Source: Methylotenera versatilis 7 (lineage in GTDB: Bacteria; Pseudomonadota; Gammaproteobacteria; Burkholderiales; Methylophilaceae). From it: DNA of 64,000 nt. The DNA is taken from the NCBI RefSeq assembly GCF_000799165.1, contig NZ_JUGF01000001.1, forward strand, positions 620,001-684,000, written 5' to 3'. The translations under genes and the position numbers were made by a program. Below the pieces are notes generated by a model. The model searched no databases. It was not told where the DNA came from and worked only from the letters and a program-made list of their open reading frames with translations. This document shows, one piece after another, positions 9,603 through 18,506 of this stretch; positions within the stretch are counted from its first letter, which is position 1, and each line of letters begins with the position of its first letter.

Positions 9603-9926
9603 TTATGTGAATATACGCTTTGTCGATTTTATGTTTTTGGGGCTGGCAAAAATCTGATGATCGATGATATGACTATTTTTTGGGTCAGGCCTATTCTTAA
9701 GCACATTGTTATGCCTGAAATTCTTGTCACCAACGACGAATTTAGACGAAACTATTAGAGGTTCTCTAATTGGGTAATTGATAGATTTACAGGTTAATGC
9801 TTTGTTTTTATGTAAGAATTTATGCTGTTCCTGCGATATATTTTCTGCTGATAAACTACAACAAACAATCATTCCCGCTAGAAACAATGTTGATTGATTA
9901 CAGTATTTTTTGAATTTTTTAGTCAT
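9603..9926 (-). CDS. Small secreted protein of unknown function
   Basis: The product is 107 residues with a plausible signal peptide (KKYCNQSTLFLAGMIVCCSL ending at LSA). The mature part is basic and low in hydrophobic residues, with no recognised motif. It lies between the DUF1269-like gene and a CsbD gene on the same strand. It may be real, but there is no homology argument available here. Confidence 0.45.
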   Translation of the reverse strand: MTKKFKKYCNQSTLFLAGMIVCCSLSAENISQEQHKFLHKNKALTCKSINYPIREPLIVSSKFVVGDKNFRHNNVLKNRPDPKNSHIIDHQIFASPKNIKSTKRIFT

Positions 9927-9990
9927 GGCATTTTGTTAATCAGATCGCTTAGTGTCATTTACCTATCGCTGCCTTATATGTTTACAAATG

Positions 9991-10236
9991 TTATCTGATA
10001 GAAAATGGTTTTGATTCATAAAAATGCCCATCTATATTAATCTGAACACTTTGCCAAGCGGAAAGCTGGCTCCCAGCTTCCTCTTTACTCATACCATAGA
10101 CTGTTTGTATTGTTCTAACCAAGTAATCTCGCCTACCCGCTACCAAATCCAATTGGCTATCGCTGATTTTGCTCCAATGTTGTTTGATATTTCCTTTGAA
10201 TTCAGCCCAATTGCTTTCAATTACATCCCAATCCAT
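9991..10236 (-). CDS. CsbD-family stress protein
   Basis: The protein has 81 residues. The CsbD signature is at the N-terminus: IESNWAEFKGNIKQHWSKIS followed by DSQLDLVAGRRDYL. It then has the helical segment TVYGMSKEEAGSQLSAWQ. CsbD proteins are small, soluble, stress-induced proteins of unknown biochemical role. A second family member is encoded at 22592-22861. Confidence 0.85.
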   Translation of the reverse strand: MDWDVIESNWAEFKGNIKQHWSKISDSQLDLVAGRRDYLVRTIQTVYGMSKEEAGSQLSAWQSVQINIDGHFYESKPFSIR

Positions 10237-10265
10237 TAATAATTCCTTTATTTAGTTCTGTTACT

Positions 10266-11114
10266 TTAGTGCGTTTCCACAATACTTAATCTGTTATACG
10301 GGTAGTTATTTGGTTTAGATTTAATCGGCATCAATCTATTTCGCTCACTTTTGACGATTGCGTAACACTCACAACAACGCTGCTCTAACAACTGGCGATT
10401 AAGCACAGTAATATGTCCTCTGGAATAACTAATCACACCAGCTTCTTGCAACTTGAGCGCGGCGGCAGTCACGCTTTCGCGGCGCACGCCAAGTAAGCTA
10501 GCCAATAATTCCTGCGTCATCATTAAGTCGTTATGTTGCAATAAATCCATACCAATTAATAAGCGTCTACACAATTGCTGATCAATAGAATGGTGCCGAT
10601 TGCACACAGCGGTTTGCGCAATCTGCGTAATCATCATCTGGGTGTAATTCAGCAACATATGCAATAAAGGTCCATTTTTATTGGCTATATTTTTAGCCAT
10701 CTTTGTACTTAATCGATATGCCTGTCCTGCACTTTGCACCATGGCTTGGTTAGGTGTTTCATTGCCGCCCATAAATACGGATATGCCGACTACGCCATCT
10801 TTACCGACGACAGAAACTTCTGACGAAGTGCCCTCTTGCGTGGTGTACAGCAAAGATACGATGGCAGTGGTGGGAAAAATAACATGCGTATGCTTAATGC
10901 CAGGTTCACACAATATTTGACCAAGCTTTAAGTCAACAAGCTCCAATTCATGCTCCCAAAGGCTAAGCTCAGAATACGGTAGAGAAGCGAGTAATAAATT
11001 TTGTTTAGGTCCATTAGATTCAGAAATGATTGACTCGGAAGCCAAGTTAGCCGAGTCCTTAGCTAAAGTCCGCTTGAGTGACTGATTAGATATTGTGTTC
11101 AATACTGTATTCAT
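10266..11114 (-). CDS. Crp/Fnr-family transcriptional regulator
   Basis: The protein has 282 residues. A cyclic-nucleotide-binding-like beta-roll domain is at about 50-160 (VSVVGKDGVVGISVFMGGNE). A C-terminal winged helix-turn-helix follows at about 195-260 (MMTQELLASLLGVRRESVTA). No N-terminal cysteine cluster for an FNR-type iron-sulfur centre is seen. A CCEC run lies near the C-terminus. The N-terminus is about 40 residues longer than usual, so a later start is possible. The adjacent CsbD gene could be a target. Confidence 0.85.
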   Translation of the reverse strand: MNTVLNTISNQSLKRTLAKDSANLASESIISESNGPKQNLLLASLPYSELSLWEHELELVDLKLGQILCEPGIKHTHVIFPTTAIVSLLYTTQEGTSSEVSVVGKDGVVGISVFMGGNETPNQAMVQSAGQAYRLSTKMAKNIANKNGPLLHMLLNYTQMMITQIAQTAVCNRHHSIDQQLCRRLLIGMDLLQHNDLMMTQELLASLLGVRRESVTAAALKLQEAGVISYSRGHITVLNRQLLEQRCCECYAIVKSERNRLMPIKSKPNNYPYNRLSIVETH

Positions 11115-11280
11115 TCTGCTCTTCCCGTTCTTATTAATCGCTATTTTTGAGCCTCTATCATGAACAAATACAGATAACTAAAACATAGGACACGGCTGTA
11201 TTTTTTGTCAGTGTTTTCCTACTTTAGATTCGTGTTTGTTATGGTATCTTAAACATCAAACATTAATATTTAGAGACAAT

Positions 11281-12027
11281 ATGCAGAAAGATTTCCGCAT
11301 CGCTACATTTAATATCCATAAAGGCTCAACACATTTTGACGCCAGTTTTGCATTGCATCATCAAAAGGCTTTGTTGCAACAAATGCATGTAGATGTCGTT
11401 TTTTTGCAAGAAGTACAAGACGTAAATTCGCTTAAAAGTAAGCGCTTTTCGACATGGCCTATCGCGGGGCAGGCAGAGTTTTTAGCAGATTCGGTATGGT
11501 CAGATCACGCTTATGGAAAAAATTCCGTTTATCCGGCCGGTCATCATGGCAATGCACTGCTTTCAAAATTCCCTATCATTCACACGCATAATCAGGATAT
11601 TTCGGCACATACTTCTGAGCAGCGCGGCATGTTACATTGTGAAATCAATGTACCGGATTGGAATACACCCTTGCATGCTGTTTGCCTGCATTTGGGCTTG
11701 TTCGCACATTGGCGGCAGCAGCAATTATTAGCAGTAGCGAATTATATTGAAACGCATATTCCAGCAGATGCGGCATTGATTATCGCGGGTGATTTTAATG
11801 ATTGGAGCACGATCGGAGGCAAAAAATTTGCTAAACGTTTGCATTTGCATGAAGTGTTTGAACACCACACCGGTCAGCATGCACGCAGCTTTCCATCATG
11901 GTTGCCTATGCTAAGGCTGGATCGTATTTACGTGCGTGGATTTCGTATTAAACAGGTGGAAGTGCATTCTGGTCCGAGATTTATCAAACTATCGGATCAT
12001 GCGATTTTATCGGCGACTAAGATATAA
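11281..12027 (+). CDS. Endonuclease/exonuclease/phosphatase-family hydrolase (YbhP-like)
   Basis: From the Met at 11281 the protein has 248 residues. It shows the EEP metal-dependent phosphohydrolase motifs: FRIATFNIHKG at the start, VVFLQEVQD (catalytic Glu), ALIIAGDFNDW and LDRIYVRG, ending with SDHAILSA. The ORF extends to 11236, but MQKDFRIATFN is the natural family start. It precedes clsB, as ybhP precedes clsB in Escherichia coli, suggesting a lipid-related phosphodiesterase role. The last codons and the stop lie in the first unit of a 15-base tandem repeat. Confidence 0.88.
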   Translation: MQKDFRIATFNIHKGSTHFDASFALHHQKALLQQMHVDVVFLQEVQDVNSLKSKRFSTWPIAGQAEFLADSVWSDHAYGKNSVYPAGHHGNALLSKFPIIHTHNQDISAHTSEQRGMLHCEINVPDWNTPLHAVCLHLGLFAHWRQQQLLAVANYIETHIPADAALIIAGDFNDWSTIGGKKFAKRLHLHEVFEHHTGQHARSFPSWLPMLRLDRIYVRGFRIKQVEVHSGPRFIKLSDHAILSATKI

Positions 12028-12110
12028 CTGACTAAGATATAACTGACTAAGATATAACTGACTAAGATATAACTGACTAAGATATAACTGACTAAGATAT
12101 AACTGACTAA
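12016..12110 (+). repeat. 15-base tandem repeat, six copies plus a partial one
   Basis: The unit ACTAAGATATAACTG repeats six times without mismatch from 12016 to 12105, then ACTAA. The first copy encodes the last residues (TKI) and the stop of the preceding gene. Later copies carry the same in-frame stop. Perfect conservation suggests recent slippage expansion, so copy number may vary between strains. Confidence 0.98.
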
Positions 12111-12154
12111 AAATAACCGTCATAAAAATATAACAAATTAAGACTGGCAAAATC

Positions 12155-13360
12155 ATGACTCCATTTATTAGCGGCAATCAAATACAGCTACTGCGCAATG
12201 GCATTGAATATTTCCCTGCGTTGGAAGCAGCGATTGAGCATGCCTCACATGAAATCTACCTGCAAACGTATATTTACGAACCCGACAACATTGGCTTACG
12301 TATAGGCGAGGCATTGAAACGCGCAGCGCAGCGTGGCGTAACCGTGAACGTATTATTGGACGGTTTTGGCTGTAAAAACTTACCGTCTGGTTTTGTGAAT
12401 GATCTAGAAAAAGCCGGCGTAAAAATAATGTTTTATCGGCCGAAAATATCACCCTGGACGTTGAAGAAAAGCCGCTTACGCCGCATGCATCGTAAAGTAG
12501 CGATCATTGACGGGAAAGTTGGCTTTGTTGGCGGCATCAATATTATTGATGACTACAATGTGCCAGACAATACCCCACCGCGAATCGATTATGCGGTGCG
12601 TGTAGAAGGGAAATTGTTACCTGCAATATTAATCAGCGCGCATAAACTCTGGCGCCGCATCTCTTTTACACATTTACAAGCTAACAATCTACTACAGTCT
12701 TACCATTTAAAAACTGCTCAATCCGAACCATTAACACCAGTAAATTTGCAAGAAAAAGCAGTGCCACCGCATAAAAAACATAACGTCAATGCGGCATTTG
12801 TATTGCGCGATAATGTATTAAACAGACGCAGTATCGAAAACGCTTATTTAACAGCAATTGCCCAAGCACAAACGGAAATCATTATCGCCAATGCCTATTT
12901 TGTGCCCGGCAGGCGCTTTCGCAAGGCTTTGCTGGCCGCTGCTAAACGCGGTGTTAATGTCAAATTATTATTACAAGGGCGCCTGGAGTATTTTTTAATG
13001 CTTGCTACCCATGCTTTTTATGCAGATTTTTTGAAACACAGTATCGAAATCTACGAATACCGCAAAGGTTATATGCACAGCAAAGTCGCCGTGATTGATA
13101 GCCAATGGGCAACAGTAGGTTCTTCCAATATCGATCCGTTTAGCTTATTACTAGCGCGAGAGGCTAATGTTATCGTCAAAGACAAACACTTTGCGACAGA
13201 GTTGCGCACGGATATTATGCATTCTATTGAAGAAAGTGCTTACCACGTGCTGCCAGAAGAATGGTCTAGCCGCCATCTCTTCAAGCGTTTTCTGTCTTGG
13301 CTTGCTTATGGATTAGTCAGAGTATTTGTCGGGTTAATTGGTTATTCCAAAGAACAATAA
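12155..13360 (+). CDS. clsB: Cardiolipin synthase B
   Basis: The protein has 401 residues and two phospholipase D domains. The first HKD motif is HRKVAIIDGKVGFVGG (near residue 120) and the second is HSKVAVIDSQWATVGSSN (near residue 308). It lacks the N-terminal membrane helices of ClsA, and its length matches ClsB (about 413 in E. coli). It would condense phosphatidyl groups to make cardiolipin at the inner membrane. It follows the YbhP-like gene after 127 bases of mostly tandem repeat. The E. coli order ybhP-clsB supports the call. Confidence 0.9.
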   Translation: MTPFISGNQIQLLRNGIEYFPALEAAIEHASHEIYLQTYIYEPDNIGLRIGEALKRAAQRGVTVNVLLDGFGCKNLPSGFVNDLEKAGVKIMFYRPKISPWTLKKSRLRRMHRKVAIIDGKVGFVGGINIIDDYNVPDNTPPRIDYAVRVEGKLLPAILISAHKLWRRISFTHLQANNLLQSYHLKTAQSEPLTPVNLQEKAVPPHKKHNVNAAFVLRDNVLNRRSIENAYLTAIAQAQTEIIIANAYFVPGRRFRKALLAAAKRGVNVKLLLQGRLEYFLMLATHAFYADFLKHSIEIYEYRKGYMHSKVAVIDSQWATVGSSNIDPFSLLLAREANVIVKDKHFATELRTDIMHSIEESAYHVLPEEWSSRHLFKRFLSWLAYGLVRVFVGLIGYSKEQ

Positions 13361-13422
13361 TATAAGCACAGTAATATTCAGCACAACAACCAATTAACCG
13401 ATTTAAAAACGATAATACTTTT

Positions 13423-14805
13423 TTAGTTAGCAGCAGTTACACGCCAAACCTTATTACCCACATCATCTGCCACCAATAACGCGCCCTGCTTATCAATCGC
13501 AACGCCAACTGGCCGACCATAAGCATCACCATCTTGGCTTAAAAAACCAGTCAGCACATCAACGGGCATTCCTGCTGGCTTGCCGTTGGCAAATGGTACA
13601 TAAATCACTTTATAACCACTGCGCGGTTTGCGATTCCAAGAGCCATGCTGACCGATAAACATACCATTCGCATAAGTTGCCGGTAACAATTTAGCATTGA
13701 CGGATGACACTAAACCTAAAGATGCAGTATGCGCACCCAATGCGTAGTCTGGCACAATTGCTTTTGCCACCAACTCTGGCCTAGCTGGTTTTATGCGCTC
13801 ATCTACATTTTGGCCATAATAACTATACGGCCAGCCATAAAAAGCACCCTTTTGTACCGATGTTAGATAATCCGGTACCAGATCATCGCCAATTTCATCA
13901 CGCTCGTTCACTACTGTCCAAAGCGCGCCAGTTTCAGGCTCCCAAGCTAAACCATTCGGGTTGCGTAAACCTTCTGCAAACAGGCGCTGTTCAGCCGTTT
14001 TAATATCGATTTCCCAAATTGCCGCACGGCCAACTTCAATATCCATGCCGCCTTCACCTACATTGCTATTTGAACCCACCGTTACATATAACTTAGTACC
14101 TTCTTTGTTTGCGATGATATTTTTTGTCCAATGATGATTAAGCGGCCCGCCAGGCAAATCCACCACCTTGGTGCCGGGTGCTGATATTTTCAAATCGCCT
14201 GTCGTGTAAGGAAATTTAACCACCGCATCTGCATTGGCTACATACAATTCATCACCAACCAGCGCCATACCAAAAGGCGACATTAAGCCATCTAGCAATA
14301 CCGTATTGATATCGGCGACGCCATCATGATCAGAATCGCGTAACAACATAATGCGATTAGCACTTGGTACGCCCGCGCCCGCTTTTGTCATCACCTTGCC
14401 CATCACCCAACCTCTTATGCTCTGCATGATGGTTTGATCGATTTTACCTTTGGGTGGCGCATTGGTTTCTGCCGCCAGCACATCACCGTTAGGCAGCACA
14501 TATAACCAGCGCGGGTGATCCAAACCCTGTGCAAATGCCGCCACCGAAACGCCTGCCGCTGCAACGGGTTTTGCTTTATCTGACCAGCCAATTGCTGGCG
14601 CAATGTTCACGGTGGGCAGTAATTTTTTTTGTGGCGCATCTAATGCTGGATTTGGCCCGAATCCCACTGTATTGTCCGCTTTAATATCACTCACACTTGA
14701 ACTACAAGCTGACAAGCTTATAAAAGCACTGGCAACCAGCACAACTAACAATTTTGGTTGAGCCAATTGCTGGGCGAGTTGCTTTAGAAAACGGTTATTT
14801 TGCAT
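13423..14805 (-). CDS. PQQ-dependent sugar (sorbosone-type) dehydrogenase lipoprotein
   Basis: The protein has 460 residues. A lipoprotein signal peptide ends in LSAC (Cys near 34). The mature part is a six-bladed propeller of the soluble glucose/sorbosone dehydrogenase family: [29 protein letters not shown] (calcium-type Asp motif), [28 protein letters not shown], and the C-terminal [18 protein letters not shown]. It probably oxidises an aldose or similar compound with PQQ, anchored in the envelope. The true substrate is unknown. The 425 bases upstream (14806-15230) are AT-rich, and I see no gene in them. Confidence 0.85.
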   Translation of the reverse strand: MQNNRFLKQLAQQLAQPKLLVVLVASAFISLSACSSSVSDIKADNTVGFGPNPALDAPQKKLLPTVNIAPAIGWSDKAKPVAAAGVSVAAFAQGLDHPRWLYVLPNGDVLAAETNAPPKGKIDQTIMQSIRGWVMGKVMTKAGAGVPSANRIMLLRDSDHDGVADINTVLLDGLMSPFGMALVGDELYVANADAVVKFPYTTGDLKISAPGTKVVDLPGGPLNHHWTKNIIANKEGTKLYVTVGSNSNVGEGGMDIEVGRAAIWEIDIKTAEQRLFAEGLRNPNGLAWEPETGALWTVVNERDEIGDDLVPDYLTSVQKGAFYGWPYSYYGQNVDERIKPARPELVAKAIVPDYALGAHTASLGLVSSVNAKLLPATYANGMFIGQHGSWNRKPRSGYKVIYVPFANGKPAGMPVDVLTGFLSQDGDAYGRPVGVAIDKQGALLVADDVGNKVWRVTAAN

Positions 14806-15230
14806 GATTGTTATTGATTACTTTCTCTGACAATTAATCTGTTTTTTTAATGGATGATGACGCTCAAGGTTTTAACTTAACCAATTATTTTGCTTAATTT
14901 ATCCATGATTAATTTGCATGTTAATCCAACTTATTAAAGCTCATCTGTGTGATAACTAACATAAGTTAATGAATAAAATAAACGCATTAAAAACTGCTCA
15001 ATTTTATTATCCAAAATTTCACCGGCAAATTTATTTGAGGTTCTGTGTTGGCTATCGCACATAGCAATTAAAACAACAAGATTAAACTAATAAATCAACA
15101 ATGATAAAAGGTGTTACTTTAAATACTTAATAAATAAATTAACTACGGATTACCTTTTAATCCCAAAATATTTTTTATATATTGCCAATCAGTCTATTCA
15201 TTCCAATCACTATCATTCATTAAGTTAACT

Positions 15231-16391
15231 ATGAATCCAACACCAACAAATGAAAATGAAATCAAGCCGTCAGTAGAGAGTATCTTGCCGACAACTTCAG
15301 ACAAAGTGCAAGTGACCAACGTTGCGCTCGTGGTCATTATGACCTTGGCTGTTATTTTTACACTGGATTGGGCGCAAGGATTCATCATCACCATGCTGCT
15401 CGGCATTTTGCTGTCATACACGCTCAATCCCTTAGTCATATGGCTGGAACAAATTAAGATTCCACGCGCAGTTGGATCAACGTTGGTTATTTTAGCGTTT
15501 ATCGGCGCGGTTATTGGCTCTGGATATGGTCTGCGCGGCCAAGTACAGTCAATTATTACCCAATTGCCAGAAGCCGCTACAAAACTTACCTCTCATTTCG
15601 CCAGCAAGCGCGGCGCGCCACTTTCCAATATTCAGAAGGTACAAATTGCGGCTAATCAAGTTGAAAAAGCCGCCAGTTCTGTGGATAACATTTCCGAACA
15701 AAATAAAAAACAAATCATGCATGTTGTGATTGATGAACGAAAATTTAAAATCGGTGATTATCTGTGGCGAGGCTCACTAGGCTTTGCAGGGTTCCTTGGC
15801 GAAGCCACCATGATGATTTTTCTGGCTTATTTTCTATTGCTGTCTGGCGATGCATTTAAACGAAAACTGGTCAGGCTTGCCGGGCCTTCACTTTCACGCA
15901 AAAAAATTACCGTTAATATGCTTGATCAAATTAACTATTCCATTCAACGCTATATGTTTATGCTGGTGGTGACTAACGTCATGGTCGGCCTGATGATGTG
16001 GATTGCGTTACGCTTATTTGGCTTGGAAAATGCAGGCGCTTGGTCAGTTGCAGCAGGTTTTTTGCATATTATCCCCTACTTTGGTCCGGTGGCTATCGCC
16101 ACGGCCACGGGAATGGCAGCCTATATGCAGTTTGATTCATTCATCATAGCGCTATTCATTTCAGGCACTTCACTATTAATCGCCACTTTTGTCGGTGTTT
16201 TTGTCACTACCTGGATGACAGGCCGTATCGCAAAAATGAACGCGGCCGCAGTATTTGTTTCATTATTGTTTTTTGCATGGTTATGGGGTATCTGGGGAAT
16301 GTTGCTCGGCATTCCTATTATCGTCATCCTGAAAGTGATCTGCGAGCATGTTGAACATTTACGGCCGATTGCAGAAATTCTAGGCGATTAA
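15231..16391 (+). CDS. AI-2E family transporter
   Basis: The protein has 386 residues with a pair of N-terminal helices, a central soluble loop (about 110-180) and a C-terminal bundle with the family pattern (GAWSVAAGFLHIIPYFGPVA and WGIWGMLLGIPIIVILKVIC). Total length and about eight membrane helices fit the AI-2E/TqsA/PerM superfamily. Members move small molecules or protons; the name does not prove autoinducer transport. It is a single gene with its own upstream region. Confidence 0.9.
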   Translation: MNPTPTNENEIKPSVESILPTTSDKVQVTNVALVVIMTLAVIFTLDWAQGFIITMLLGILLSYTLNPLVIWLEQIKIPRAVGSTLVILAFIGAVIGSGYGLRGQVQSIITQLPEAATKLTSHFASKRGAPLSNIQKVQIAANQVEKAASSVDNISEQNKKQIMHVVIDERKFKIGDYLWRGSLGFAGFLGEATMMIFLAYFLLLSGDAFKRKLVRLAGPSLSRKKITVNMLDQINYSIQRYMFMLVVTNVMVGLMMWIALRLFGLENAGAWSVAAGFLHIIPYFGPVAIATATGMAAYMQFDSFIIALFISGTSLLIATFVGVFVTTWMTGRIAKMNAAAVFVSLLFFAWLWGIWGMLLGIPIIVILKVICEHVEHLRPIAEILGD

Positions 16392-16424
16392 TCTTTTTAA
16401 CATCAGCAATGTTGTTTGTAAATA

Positions 16425-16461
16425 TGGCTGAAATCAACCGCCACATGGCTGTTTACAGCCA
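16425..16461. promoter_or_regulatory. Two inverted-repeat boxes upstream of sigma gene 2
   Basis: TGGCTGTTTACAGCCA at 16446-16461 is a perfect palindrome apart from its 4-base centre. A weaker copy, TGGCTGAAATCAACCG, is at 16425-16440, exactly 21 bases before it, so both face the same side of the helix. The strong copy is 164 bases before the sigma start. Confidence 0.6.
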
Positions 16462-16624
16462 ACCCATTTATTGAAGAAATATTTTCTTAATATAATCAAT
16501 GTATTAATTAGTTTAATAGCTGGCATAAGTTTTGCCTATATAAACTCATCGCATGTTAAGCCATAAGCCACCTAATGATTAAAAACGGCTTGTCACTGGC
16601 ACATTCGTATCGAGGATAAATCTA

Positions 16625-17194
16625 ATGATGTCAGCCGCTTTACAGCAGGATTTAACACCGCCACACCCGCTTACCTGGCATGGTATTGATTTACGCTGGG
16701 CTTACGCAAACCTGCTACCGTCTATCAGCCAGCAAACACGTTGCCTGTATCGCGCGCAGGATGTGTTGCACGATGCACTCATTCGCTTTGCATTATCTAA
16801 AAATCCGCAAGTACATCAGCCGCATGCTTATTTAAGGTTAGTGGTTAAATCTGTTTTAGTGGACAGCTTTCGCGATACCTGTAAATTCGTGCCTTTGTTT
16901 AACGATACTTCAGAATTGGTTTCCAGCAATGCACAACAAGGCCATGTACTAGAGCAGACTTTAGTGCCCTCTGCCCAAGATATTGTGGAACTGAATCAAC
17001 GCTTGAAAGCTTTGCAAATCATCGTTGATTCCCTACCTAAAAAGTGCCGCGTGGTTTTTTGGATGCACTGCGTAGAAGGTTATACGCACCCAGAAATTGC
17101 GCAAAAATTGGGTGTCAGTTTAAATATGGTAGAACGTCACATGATGCGCGCGTTGATCAGCTTGCGTGCAGAATGCGACGGAATGTTACGATAA
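16625..17194 (+). CDS. FecI-like ECF sigma factor (cluster 2)
   Basis: The protein has 189 residues. Sigma region 2 is recognisable but divergent (YRAQDVLHDALIRFALSKNP, then HAYLRLVVKSVLVDSFRD). Region 4 is clear (IVDSLPKKCRVVFWMHCVEG, then HPEIAQKLGVSLNMVERHMM). It is followed after 87 bases by its FecR partner on the same strand. It is the least similar of the three sigma factors here, so it probably reads a somewhat different promoter. Confidence 0.9.
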   Translation: MMSAALQQDLTPPHPLTWHGIDLRWAYANLLPSISQQTRCLYRAQDVLHDALIRFALSKNPQVHQPHAYLRLVVKSVLVDSFRDTCKFVPLFNDTSELVSSNAQQGHVLEQTLVPSAQDIVELNQRLKALQIIVDSLPKKCRVVFWMHCVEGYTHPEIAQKLGVSLNMVERHMMRALISLRAECDGMLR

Positions 17195-17281
17195 TATTTA
17201 ATTAAATTAACCAGTTAAAATAAAAACTTAAACTATATTATTAATATTAAATGAATGTCTAAATAAGCATGACTACGAATC

Positions 17282-18385
17282 ATGACCAGCACAAACAATA
17301 AAATCCGCAAAGAAGCCGCCATGTGGTTTACCCGCATGCAATCGGCGGATGCTGATCATGTGGATCGCAGCAAATTTGAGCAATGGCTGCTTTCTAGCGA
17401 CGTGCACGCGCAGGAATATCAGGCTTTTGCAAATATGATGGATAGCTTTGCAGATAACGACAAACTGCAATCGCTGGCCGATACCATTCAGGCAAACAAA
17501 CAGCAACGTGCCAGCCAAACCAAAGCACAACGCAGCAATATTATGCGCGGCGTGTTGAGTATTTTTGCAATTGCCATTACCGCGCTTATGGTCACGCAAG
17601 GGTGGTCGCAATGGCAGAAACAACCGGTTATGCAAATGGCTAGCACAACCTCAATTGGGCAAACAAAAGTGCAAAAGCTAGAGGATGGCAGCCAACTGAC
17701 ATTAAATGCAAATACCAATGTCAATATCACCTTCTATCGCAATAAACGCTCAGTCACCTTAATTAAAGGTGAAGTGGTTTTTGATGTAGCCAAAGATGCC
17801 AGCCGTCCTTTTGTGATTGATAGCGGCAATACACGCGTGACTGTTCTAGGTACGCGATTCGCCATTAACCGCCTGCAAAATCTAATGCGCATCAGTGTTG
17901 ATCACGGCACCGTGAAAGTAGATAGCATTGATGTAAACGGACAAGTAATTGCGCCATCTACGCTTTTAAACAAAGGTGAAGTGGCAGAAACTTATACCGA
18001 CAATGCCGCAAATCAACCGGCCAAAAAAGTGAACCGTAACGCAGAAGGCGCTTTTAGCTTTATTAATGGCTATGTATCGTTTGAACAAGCTGACTTGCCC
18101 GAAATAGCCGAAACCTTATCCAGATACAGTAAGCACCCGATTACCGTGCCTGACAGCGCATTTGAACAAGTAGATACACACAAAACTACCGTGCTTAACG
18201 CGCCAGAACTACAAACGGATGTACCGCAAACTCCAGCTTCCAAAATCACGGCGCCAAAAATCACAGCAATAGTCCAAATGAATAATATTGATGGCTTTTT
18301 AAATTTACTGCCAAGAATCGCATCGGTAGAAGTAAAAAATGCCGATAACAAAACCTTGTTAATCGTGAATAAAAATCATCAATAA
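17282..18385 (+). CDS. FecR-family anti-sigma regulator (cluster 2)
   Basis: The protein has 367 residues, about 40 longer than the copies in clusters 1 and 3. The N-terminal DUF4880 part is KEAAMWFTRMQSADADHVDR. The membrane helix is near 80-100 (GVLSIFAIAITALMVTQGW). The FecR domain follows (KLEDGSQLTLNANTNVNITF, SVTLIKGEVVFDVAKDASRP, VTVLGTRFAI). The C-terminal STN-like part contains an unusual Thr/Pro-rich insertion (around 300-330). It would sequester the preceding sigma factor until the receptor signals. Confidence 0.9.
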   Translation: MTSTNNKIRKEAAMWFTRMQSADADHVDRSKFEQWLLSSDVHAQEYQAFANMMDSFADNDKLQSLADTIQANKQQRASQTKAQRSNIMRGVLSIFAIAITALMVTQGWSQWQKQPVMQMASTTSIGQTKVQKLEDGSQLTLNANTNVNITFYRNKRSVTLIKGEVVFDVAKDASRPFVIDSGNTRVTVLGTRFAINRLQNLMRISVDHGTVKVDSIDVNGQVIAPSTLLNKGEVAETYTDNAANQPAKKVNRNAEGAFSFINGYVSFEQADLPEIAETLSRYSKHPITVPDSAFEQVDTHKTTVLNAPELQTDVPQTPASKITAPKITAIVQMNNIDGFLNLLPRIASVEVKNADNKTLLIVNKNHQ

Positions 18386-18443
18386 AGCAGCATATAAAAA
18401 CCGAATTTAAATTTAATTAAAAATATTTCATTAAAAACATCAG

Positions 18444-18475
18444 GTGTTTTGCATCCCCATACGTCAGTGCATTAA
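18444..18475 (+). promoter_or_regulatory. Candidate promoter element of the cluster 2 receptor
   Basis: GTGTTTTGCATCCCCATACG, then TCAGTGCATTA, stands 32-63 bases before the receptor start. It matches the element before the cluster 3 receptor in TTTTGCATC and GCA-TTA spacing, and more weakly the one in cluster 1. It is proposed as the FecI-type recognition site. Confidence 0.35.
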
Positions 18476-18506
18476 CAACAGCACTTATGCGTAAAAAGGA
18501 TTACTG

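Noticed and set aside
12016-12110. CRISPR array
   Set aside because: The units are contiguous 15-base copies with no spacers and no cas genes nearby; it is a simple tandem repeat.
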